The notes under the pieces are model-generated. The model did no database searches and was not told the origin of the DNA. It was given only the letters and a program-made list of their open reading frames with translations. The position numbers were made by a program, and so were the translations under genes. Below, in pieces: positions 1 through 7,957 of a DNA stretch of 64,000 bases (positions are counted from its first letter, which is position 1; each line of letters begins with the position of its first letter). This DNA comes from Rhizonema sp. PD37. Lineage in GTDB: Bacteria; Cyanobacteriota; Cyanobacteriia; Cyanobacteriales; Nostocaceae. Location: NCBI GenBank assembly GCA_029379215.1, contig JAQYWO010000002.1, forward strand, positions 19,351 to 83,350. Reading direction: 5' to 3'.

Positions 1-1685
1 TTGTTAAACAAATCGATGACAAGGCGGGGGAAGGGGTGACTCTCAACAATATTGGGGCAGTTTACCGTAACCAGGGACAGTATGTTAAAGCCTTGGAATA
101 CTATCAACAAGCATTAGCTATTCGTAAACAAATCGGCGACAATCAAGGACTCGGAATTACTCTCAACAATATTGGGATAGTTTACCACGATCAAGGGCAG
201 TATGCCCTCGCCTTGGAATCCTATCAGCAAGCTTTAGCCATTGTTAAACAAATTGGCAACAAGGCAGAAGAACAGATAACTCTCAGCAATATTGGGGCAG
301 TCTACTATAATCAGGGACAGTATGCCAATGCTGAGAAAATTTTATTCGCCGCCATAGAGATTTCTGAGTCTCTACGACCAGGATTAAAAGATGACCAGAA
401 AATCTCCATCTTTGAACAGCAAGATGCCACCTACCGCTTACTGCAACAGACTCTTGTTGCCGAGAATAAAAATGATACAGCATTAGAGATTGCCGAACGA
501 GGTAGAGCCAGAGCCTTTGTAGAGTTATTAGCCTCAAAGCAATCCTTCAACTCCAACAATCATCCACCTACCATCAAACAAGTTAAGCAAATTGCCAAAG
601 AACAAAATGCCACACTCGTTGAATATTCAATTGTTTACGATTTGTTGAAAGTTGAAGGAAAACAAAAATGGCATCAATCAAAACTCTACATTTGGGTAGT
701 CAAACCTACAGGTGACATTGCCTTTAAGCAAGTAAACCTCAAATCCCTGAATGCATCCTTAGCAGATCTTGTAAGCAATAGTCGTCAAGCCCTTGGTGTT
801 TCGAGTCGTGGTATCAATGTGGAACCGACGGGTAAGCCGATTCAAAAAGAAAATTTCCAACAACTTGATCAGGTACTGATTGAACCTATAGCATCCCTTC
901 TCCCTAGCAACCCAAAGGAACACGTCATCTTTATCCCGAATGAATCGCTGTTTTTGGTTCCTTTTGCAGCACTGCAGGAAAAAGACGGGAAATACCTGAT
1001 TGAAAAACATACCATCCTGACTTCTCCAGCAATTCAGGTGTTAGAACTTACACACCAGCAACGGCAAAAAGTCAAAGGCAAGGATGTGTTAGTTATGGGC
1101 AACCCCACAATGCCAAGTGTGGGTATTCCACCTCAGCAACTGCCTTCTTTACCAAGTGCAGAAAAAGAAGCTCATGCTATTGCCAGCTTAGAACACACCA
1201 CAGCAATCACCGGTAGTCAAGCTACACTAGCAGCTTTCAAGCAAAAGTTGCCCACAGCCAGGATTATTCATTTGGCAACGCATGGATTACTCGAAGGAGA
1301 GAACAAAGGTATACCTACAGCGATCGCACTTGCTCCCACGGCAAGCGATAACGGTTTGCTTACCCCGGAGGAAATTGTCGATTTACCCATCAACGCTCTC
1401 CTCGTTGTCCTGAGTGCTTGCGACACTGGCAGAGGTAAAATTACTGGTGATGGTGTGATTGGGTTATCTCGCTCTCTGATTACTGCTGGTGCGTCTAGTG
1501 TCATTGTCTCCCTGTGGTCGGTTCCAGATTCCCCAACATCGGAATTAATGACCGAATTTTACCAAAATTTGCACAGCGATCACGATCAAGCTGTTGCATT
1601 GCGTTCTGCTATGCTCAACACTATGAAAAAACACCCTCAGCCCATAAACTGGGCTGCGTTTACCTTAATTGGTGAGGCGAAGTGA
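1..1685 (+). CDS. TPR-repeat CHAT-domain protein, 5' end outside window (partial)
   Basis: Frame stays open to base 3 (VKQIDDKAGEGVTLNN); TPR units with 120-nt period; C-terminal CHAT with IIHLATHG and VVLSACDTGRGKITGDGVIGLSRSL. Confidence 0.9.
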   Translation, partial: VKQIDDKAGEGVTLNNIGAVYRNQGQYVKALEYYQQALAIRKQIGDNQGLGITLNNIGIVYHDQGQYALALESYQQALAIVKQIGNKAEEQITLSNIGAVYYNQGQYANAEKILFAAIEISESLRPGLKDDQKISIFEQQDATYRLLQQTLVAENKNDTALEIAERGRARAFVELLASKQSFNSNNHPPTIKQVKQIAKEQNATLVEYSIVYDLLKVEGKQKWHQSKLYIWVVKPTGDIAFKQVNLKSLNASLADLVSNSRQALGVSSRGINVEPTGKPIQKENFQQLDQVLIEPIASLLPSNPKEHVIFIPNESLFLVPFAALQEKDGKYLIEKHTILTSPAIQVLELTHQQRQKVKGKDVLVMGNPTMPSVGIPPQQLPSLPSAEKEAHAIASLEHTTAITGSQATLAAFKQKLPTARIIHLATHGLLEGENKGIPTAIALAPTASDNGLLTPEEIVDLPINALLVVLSACDTGRGKITGDGVIGLSRSLITAGASSVIVSLWSVPDSPTSELMTEFYQNLHSDHDQAVALRSAMLNTMKKHPQPINWAAFTLIGEAK

Positions 1686-1816
1686 AGAAGGCAGAAGTTT
1701 TCTAACCTCGTTCCTAGCAACTTTGGCAACCAAGCAAGCACATTAGGTGAATGCGAAGACTGTGTCTATTAATCTGAAAATCGCTGTAAACTCTATCATT
1801 CTCTTCATTGTTTGCC

Positions 1817-1852
1817 AAAAATTGCATAACCCCAATACACCTTGAAATATAT
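1817..1852 (+). promoter_or_regulatory. Copy 1 of shared upstream motif (TTGCATAAC-N13-GAAATATA)
   Basis: aaaattgcataaccccaatacaccttgaaatatata; matches four other copies at 2009, 5646, 7912 and 10938. Confidence 0.55.
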
Positions 1853-1894
1853 AGATAGTGAACGCTTTTATATCTATTACAACAGGAGCAAATA

Positions 1895-1933
1895 GATTGG
1901 GCAGCTTTCACCCTGATTGGGGAATCTCAGTAG
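1895..1933 (+). pseudogene. C-terminal remnant of a CHAT-domain gene (DWAAFTLIGESQ*)
   Basis: gattgggcagctttcaccctgattggggaatctcagtag nearly matches the 3' end of the 7916-10219 gene (gattgggcagctttcaccctgattggtgaatctgagtag). Confidence 0.75.
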
Positions 1934-2008
1934 TCTGGGTTATACAACAGCAGATCCCCGACTTCGTAAGAGTTATCGTTCCTCTTGACATCTTGCACGC
2001 CTACCTTA

Positions 2009-2044
2009 ATTTTTGCATAACCTACCCTACTCTCAGAAATATAA
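2009..2044 (+). promoter_or_regulatory. Copy 2 of shared upstream motif, upstream of CHAT-CHASE2 gene
   Basis: atttttgcataacctaccctactctcagaaatataa. Confidence 0.55.
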
Positions 2045-2243
2045 GAGATTGTGTCAATCTATTTGTAACCATCTGGAGAAGTTGGTAATGTTCTATCGTC
2101 ATAAATATCTCATCCTTCCAACGAAGAGTGCTTTCTCTCTCCTTTGCCTATGGCTGCTGCTCAATCGAGTACAGGGGAAATTGTGCAATAGTTTAATTGA
2201 TGAAACATGATAATTAATTCATCATTTTTTTACAAATATAAAG

Positions 2244-4658
2244 ATGAATAACTTATACCTTAAAGTACAGCAAGTCGAAAAACTTTGTTTATTTGAACTA
2301 TCATGGGGTCAAGGACAACAAATACATGCGACACTTGCTTATCCGGAAAATCTGACTAAGCTTTATCAAAATTGGCAGCGAACTTATCTAAACTTTTATC
2401 AAACTTCGCTGCGGGGAAGAGTCGCAGACGCTGGTATTTTATCTGCACCACAGATTGATTGGCATGCCAAATTAGTCCAAGCAGAAGCACAGCTTTTATA
2501 TGAGTTTCACAATTGGTTACGCAGTGCTGAATTATATGATATTCGTTCAGTTATCGCTAATAAAAATAAGCAATTGGCAACAACTACGTTCCCTGTAGAA
2601 GTCTTTCTCACATGCAGTCCTTTAGACTTGGCACGTTTACCTTGGGAAGCTTGGGAAATTAGTACGGAATTTGCGGCTGATAAAATTCATATCGTCCGCG
2701 CACCTTTGAATATCTGGGGAAAGGTGACAACTTCAAATAATCGCTGCAATCGGAAAGCGAGAATTTTGGCAATTTTAGGTGATGACACTGGGTTAAACTT
2801 TAATTCGGAGAAATTCGCAATTCGTTCTTTAGAAAAAATTGCAAAGGTTGAATTTATCGGTTGGCAATCGGGAAAGGATATTACTGAGTTAAAAACTGAA
2901 ATAGTTGAAACAATTGCAGCGAAAACTGGATGGGATATTTTGTTTTTTGCCGGACATAGTAATGAAAATATTTTAACAGGAGGAGAGTTCTCTATAGCGC
3001 CTAACGTGACTTTATCACTCAGCGAAATCGTCCCATCTTTGACTGTTGCGAAAGAACATGGATTGCAGTTTGCAATTTTTAATTCTTGTAGCGGTTTGAG
3101 TATCGCGAATAAACTGATTGACTTGGGTTTAAGTCAAGTTGCCGTTATGCGAGAACCAATTCATAATCGTGTTGCTGAAGAATTTTTCGTTTTGTTTTTG
3201 CAAGCTTTGACAGAATACAAAGATGTTCACGAATCATTGTTAGCTGCTTGTGAGTATCTGAAGTTAGAAAAGAATTTGACTTATCCGAGTTCTTACTTAA
3301 TTCCTTCTTTGTTTAGACATCCAGAAGCATCTTTATTTAGGATAGAACCTTTTGGAATCAAAGAAAAACTCAAAAATTTGATACCAACTCGTCGAGAAGC
3401 GATCGCTCTCTCATCTCTGGTATTCATTAGTTTACAACTACCAGTGCAGCAATTTTTATTAGAACGTCGGTTACTGGTACAGGCGATATATCGTCAAATG
3501 ACAAATCAAGTCGAAAAGGTAATGACTCCTCCGGTTGCATTAGTAGAAATCGATGAAAAATCAATTCGAGATGCAGGTATATCTAACCCTAAACCAATGA
3601 ATCGCGAGTATTTAGCGCAGGTGGTTGAGAAACTGACTCTTGCAAAAGCCAGGGTAGTCGGTATAGATTATTCTTTGGATCGACATCAAGGAAAAAGTGA
3701 TCGCATTCTTGCACAATCTTTACAAGCTGCGGTAAAAACTCCAAACCCGATAACATTTGTCTTCACTACAACGCGTGTAAAAAATGGTGAATGGCTAAAC
3801 GTTTTACCCGATATTGCTAGCCCAAACTGGAGTTTGCAAGGCGAAATCGATGTTTTGCCAGGATACATGCAACTGTTTCCGATTATCAAGTCTAATGAAG
3901 AACCTTTGTTTTTTGCTGGCTTGTTGGCTATTTCTCATCAGTTACAGCAACAAACTAATGCGCCACAACCGCAATTAAACAGTCAGAAAGATTTTTGGCA
4001 ACAGATAAGCACGGCTGGCAATAAAACGGTTTTGACACCAGAGCGATCGCATTTACAACCATTGACAGCCTTGAGTTACTGGATTGGTCAAATGTGGTTG
4101 CATCCAATTGTAGACTTTTCCATTCCCCCCAATCAAGTCTATAACTCTATCCCCGCTTGGAAATTATTGGCAGGGGGATTAAGGCAAAAATCTGCTTTCC
4201 CTTACTTGCAACAACAAGTTGTGATTGTTGCAGCTGGGGGATATGGTGAAGCCGGCATATCGCAAGATAAAGAAGATAATTTTGAACCACCAGCAGCAAT
4301 CGCTTACTGGCGAAGTCAAGAAAATCCCGTCAACCCAAGTCAAGTTACGACAGGAGGTCAATATCATGCATATATGGTACATCATATACTGAATCAGAGA
4401 TTAGTTGTGCCAATACCCGATTTGTGGATGATTGTGTTCGCAATGTTGTTAGGGAAAGCAATATATTTGTTGCAGCAAGAAAAATCTCGTCGCTTTTCCG
4501 GTTTAATACTGATGAGTTTAATCACAACTATTTACGGATTGATTAGTTTGCAGATTTATATTTCATCAACAGCCTTACTTTTGCCGTGGTTTTTGCCGTC
4601 TGCAACTTTGTGTATTTATATTCTACCATCTGTTTTAAAGAGAGAAGTTCATGAATAA
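2244..4658 (+). CDS. CHAT-CHASE2 fusion membrane protein
   Basis: N-terminal CHAT-like region with FFAGHS and FNSCSGL; one TM, then CHASE2 (VALVEIDEKSIRDAGI..ARVVGIDYSLD); C-terminal TM helices. Confidence 0.85.
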   Translation: MNNLYLKVQQVEKLCLFELSWGQGQQIHATLAYPENLTKLYQNWQRTYLNFYQTSLRGRVADAGILSAPQIDWHAKLVQAEAQLLYEFHNWLRSAELYDIRSVIANKNKQLATTTFPVEVFLTCSPLDLARLPWEAWEISTEFAADKIHIVRAPLNIWGKVTTSNNRCNRKARILAILGDDTGLNFNSEKFAIRSLEKIAKVEFIGWQSGKDITELKTEIVETIAAKTGWDILFFAGHSNENILTGGEFSIAPNVTLSLSEIVPSLTVAKEHGLQFAIFNSCSGLSIANKLIDLGLSQVAVMREPIHNRVAEEFFVLFLQALTEYKDVHESLLAACEYLKLEKNLTYPSSYLIPSLFRHPEASLFRIEPFGIKEKLKNLIPTRREAIALSSLVFISLQLPVQQFLLERRLLVQAIYRQMTNQVEKVMTPPVALVEIDEKSIRDAGISNPKPMNREYLAQVVEKLTLAKARVVGIDYSLDRHQGKSDRILAQSLQAAVKTPNPITFVFTTTRVKNGEWLNVLPDIASPNWSLQGEIDVLPGYMQLFPIIKSNEEPLFFAGLLAISHQLQQQTNAPQPQLNSQKDFWQQISTAGNKTVLTPERSHLQPLTALSYWIGQMWLHPIVDFSIPPNQVYNSIPAWKLLAGGLRQKSAFPYLQQQVVIVAAGGYGEAGISQDKEDNFEPPAAIAYWRSQENPVNPSQVTTGGQYHAYMVHHILNQRLVVPIPDLWMIVFAMLLGKAIYLLQQEKSRRFSGLILMSLITTIYGLISLQIYISSTALLLPWFLPSATLCIYILPSVLKREVHE

Positions 4659-5322
4659 ATTTTTGCTGCCTACTTTATTGCTCTTAACCGTAAATCTTAA
4701 TAATCTACCTAATCAAGCTCAAACTATCAAGAAAATTTCCACACAACAAACCTTTTCTTGGAGAAACTTTACTCTGGCTTTGTTAAGCAAGAAACCTCCC
4801 ATACAACCGCGTAAACGTGGTTCTCGCGATCCTGTGTCTGTCTGCATGATTTCACCCGATGCTCCAACTGAACATAGAATTGTTTGGAGCGATCGCCCTA
4901 CATTTATCTGGAAAGGCTCGGTACAAAAAATAGCCGTGCGGCTAGCAGGTAGTCAGGAAGATTTGTGGAGTCAAACTGTAGCAGGGATGCAAAGTACAAA
5001 TTATACAGGAAAGGCGCTACAACCAGGTCAAACCTATGAGTGGCTGGCGTTTGAAAATGAGTCTCCAAGTAAGTTCGTTCAGTTTCAGGTGATGGATGCA
5101 CAACAACGCGATCGCATTACCACCTATTTGAATAGTCTAGAAAATCAAGGTAAAACAAAAAAAGTTGATAATGAGGCGATCGCTTTAGCCAAAGCCAGCT
5201 ATTTTGTTCAAAATCAGTTGTGGGTAGATGCTTTACAGCAAGTTTACTCTGTAGAAAAACCCTCTGGAGAATTAACTCAAATTCGCCAAGAGATTCCTGA
5301 TAAGTTGTGTAGTTCTCAATAA
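4651..5322 (+). CDS. DUF928-like exported protein
   Basis: Signal-peptide-like N-terminus; overlaps the upstream gene by 8 nt; resembles DUF928 proteins found next to CHASE2/CHAT genes. Confidence 0.65.
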   Translation: MNKFLLPTLLLLTVNLNNLPNQAQTIKKISTQQTFSWRNFTLALLSKKPPIQPRKRGSRDPVSVCMISPDAPTEHRIVWSDRPTFIWKGSVQKIAVRLAGSQEDLWSQTVAGMQSTNYTGKALQPGQTYEWLAFENESPSKFVQFQVMDAQQRDRITTYLNSLENQGKTKKVDNEAIALAKASYFVQNQLWVDALQQVYSVEKPSGELTQIRQEIPDKLCSSQ

Positions 5323-5331
5323 AAAGGTATT

Positions 5332-5364
5332 AGAAACCCGATTTTTCAAAGTAGTCGGGTTTCT
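5332..5364. repeat. AGAAACCCGA..TCGGGTTTCT palindrome, possible terminator
   Basis: Inverted repeat just after the 5322 stop. Confidence 0.6.
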
Positions 5365-5645
5365 GATTCATTACAAATAGAATTGCTATATCATTCAATA
5401 CGGTTCAGTGAAGGCTTTGTTTTCCATAGCTCTCCTTAAAGCAGTTTTCGCATTAATGGACTACATAACTCGTGTAAGGGCAGGTTTTAGATCATCTTGG
5501 ATGTACCCTATTATCTGGAGCAAACCTGCCCCTACTCCAAGACTGTGGTCTATACATCTGAAAATCGCTGTAAAATGTGTTGAACATAGCCCCCTGAGAT
5601 AGTTTTCGCGTAATTTCTCACAAAAAAATTTAATTTACTTGCCGA

Positions 5646-5681
5646 ATTTTTGCATAACCTCCCACCCCTTCAGAAATATAT
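5646..5681 (+). promoter_or_regulatory. Copy 3 of shared upstream motif, upstream of TPR gene
   Basis: atttttgcataacctcccaccccttcagaaatatat. Confidence 0.6.
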
Positions 5682-5720
5682 GTATGTAAGTAAGCAAGTA
5701 AATTTTTAGGAGAAGCAACT

Positions 5721-6242
5721 ATGAAAGGTTTAAAACTAGCAGTAGCAATCTTAGCATTGGGAACAATTGCCATTAGCCCTAAAGCTGATGCTAGAAGCTT
5801 GTTTAACTCTCAACCAATATTCAAATCGCCAGTCATAGCACAAGTTCCCAACTCAGAGAAAGAGAATACAAACGATGCTAAAACCTATTTACAACGAGGA
5901 TATAAACGTATTGAAAATAAAGATTATAAAGGAGCAATTGAAGATTTTACCCAAGTCTTGAAAATTGACACCAACAATGCTTATGCTTACATCGGTAGAG
6001 GATTAGCCAGTTTTTCATTAGAACAATACCAAGTAGCTAAGACAGATTTTGATAAAGCTGTGGAAATTAGTCCTGATATTGCCTACGCATATTATTTTCG
6101 AGGTTTTGCTAACTATGCTTTAAAAGACAGACAGGGAGCGATATCTGACTTACGCAAAGCATCCACACTATTTAAAAAAGAAAGAAATCAAGACTTTGCC
6201 CAAAAAGCAGACACCGCAATTAAAAATCTAGAAGCAAGCTAA
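5721..6242 (+). CDS. Exported TPR-repeat protein
   Basis: Signal peptide; TPR units (AKTYLQRGYKRIENKDYKGAIEDFTQVLKIDTNNAYAYIGRGL). Confidence 0.85.
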   Translation: MKGLKLAVAILALGTIAISPKADARSLFNSQPIFKSPVIAQVPNSEKENTNDAKTYLQRGYKRIENKDYKGAIEDFTQVLKIDTNNAYAYIGRGLASFSLEQYQVAKTDFDKAVEISPDIAYAYYFRGFANYALKDRQGAISDLRKASTLFKKERNQDFAQKADTAIKNLEAS

Positions 6243-6250
6243 ACCTTAGC

Positions 6251-6285
6251 TAGAAACCCGACTTCTTTGAGAAGTCGGGTTTCTA
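6251..6285. terminator. Perfect 16-bp stem hairpin, 3-nt loop
   Basis: tagaaacccgacttct-ttg-agaagtcgggtttcta directly after the TPR gene; also a member of a dispersed palindrome family. Confidence 0.6.
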
Positions 6286-6316
6286 ATACTTTAAAAATAG
6301 CTAAAGTACCACAAAA

Positions 6317-7756
6317 ATGAAAAATCGAGGAATGACTTTTTTACACTTACCCCCTAAACTGGCTCCGATTTTTATCATGATGGCTACTATCTCAGTACCT
6401 TTAAATTGTATCAGGGCAAATAAAGTATTAGCACAAACTGTAAATATCCAAGCATTACCCTACCACCAACTGCAAAAAACTCTTATTGCTCAGAATCCAA
6501 GCGAAGCCGCGCTCGTAATTTCTGAACGAGGGCGTGCCCGAGCGTTAGTGGATTTATTGGCAAAGCGCTTACCGGCGACAAATGATATATCTCTAATTCC
6601 ATCGCTTGATAAAGTTAAACAAGTTGCCAAACAACAAAATGCCACACTCATTGAATATTCAATTATAACTGATGAGTTTAATGTAGAAGGTAAAAAAGAA
6701 GTAAAGGAATCAGAATTATATATTTGGGTAATTAAACCTACAGGTGAAATTATATTTCGTCAGGTTGACTTAAAACCACTGTGGCAGAAAGAAAAAACTT
6801 CTTTAACTGATTTAATTACCAGTAGTCGTGAGTCGATTGGTGTCAGCCGTGGCAATGTTAAAGGCATGATTAAAGTAGAACAAACAGCAAAGCCTAGCTC
6901 AACCGAAAACTTAAAAAGACTTTATCAACTCTTAATTCAACCCATTGCAGACCTTTTACCAACTCAACCGAATGATAAAATAATTTTCATTCCTCAAAAT
7001 TCGCTGTTTCTTGTTCCCTTCGCAGCTTTACCAGATGCAAACGGTAAATACCTAATTGAAAAGCATACCATTTCTACCGCTCCCTCGATCCAAGTGCTGG
7101 ATTTACTTTATCAACGACAGCAACAAATTAAAGGAGTCGCAAAGGATTTGCTGATAGTCGGTAATCCCACGATGCCCACCGTATCGCCGAAACCTGGAGA
7201 AAAGCCGCAGAAGCTGAGTCAACTACCAGGTGCAGAAGAAGAAGCAAAAGAAATTGCACGTCTTTTCAATACCCAAGCACTCACAGGTGATGCAGCAACA
7301 GAAACTACGGTAAAACAGCGAATATCCCAAGCTCGAATTATTCACTTTGCAACACAGGGTAATCTTGAGTTTGAAGGAATGAATATCCCCGGCGAACTAG
7401 CTTTTGCACCATCAAGTCAAGATGACGGGTGGCTGAAATCCGAAGAAATTATAAATTTAAACTTAAATGCAGAGCTAGTTGTTTTAAGTAGTTGTGATAC
7501 AGCTTTAGGCAGAATTACTGGAGATGGTGTGATTGGGTTATCTCGATCTTTCTTCGCCGCCGGAGTGCCTAGCGTCATTGGTTCTTTATGGAATCCATCA
7601 GATAAAGAAACAGTATTGCTAATGACCAAGTTTTATGAGAATCTAAATAAAAATCCTGATAAAGCTTATCCTCTGCGTCAAGCAATATTAGCAACGATGA
7701 AAAAGTATCCAGAGCCTAGATATTGGGCTACTTTCACGCTGATTGGTGCCTCATAA
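6317..7756 (+). CDS. CHAT-domain protein without TPRs; catalytic His position is Gln
   Basis: CHAT core similar to neighbours; IIHFATQG instead of ATHG, VVLSSCDTALGRITGDGV retained; signal-like N-terminus. Confidence 0.88.
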   Translation: MKNRGMTFLHLPPKLAPIFIMMATISVPLNCIRANKVLAQTVNIQALPYHQLQKTLIAQNPSEAALVISERGRARALVDLLAKRLPATNDISLIPSLDKVKQVAKQQNATLIEYSIITDEFNVEGKKEVKESELYIWVIKPTGEIIFRQVDLKPLWQKEKTSLTDLITSSRESIGVSRGNVKGMIKVEQTAKPSSTENLKRLYQLLIQPIADLLPTQPNDKIIFIPQNSLFLVPFAALPDANGKYLIEKHTISTAPSIQVLDLLYQRQQQIKGVAKDLLIVGNPTMPTVSPKPGEKPQKLSQLPGAEEEAKEIARLFNTQALTGDAATETTVKQRISQARIIHFATQGNLEFEGMNIPGELAFAPSSQDDGWLKSEEIINLNLNAELVVLSSCDTALGRITGDGVIGLSRSFFAAGVPSVIGSLWNPSDKETVLLMTKFYENLNKNPDKAYPLRQAILATMKKYPEPRYWATFTLIGAS

Positions 7757-7911
7757 TAGCATATATATTTTCGTAGTAAGCGCTTCAGCGCTTTTCAACC
7801 ACGTTTTATCCTTACGACAAACCTCAATTTAAGTAAGTCGTTCCCAAAATTTCTCCGTATGTAACGAAACGTAACCTTGCCTAAAGCTCTTTTCCGTTCA
7901 GCATAGCTGCC

Positions 7912-7948
7912 TTATTTGCATAACCTCCAAATCGTGAGAAATATATGG
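7912..7948 (+). promoter_or_regulatory. Copy 4 of shared upstream motif, upstream of TPR-CHAT gene
   Basis: ttatttgcataacctccaaatcgtgagaaatatatgg. Confidence 0.55.
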
Positions 7949-7957
7949 AAAATAGCT

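Noticed and set aside
283-1504. Minus-strand ORFs opposite the first CHAT gene
   Set aside because: Antisense to a clear coding sequence, no independent support
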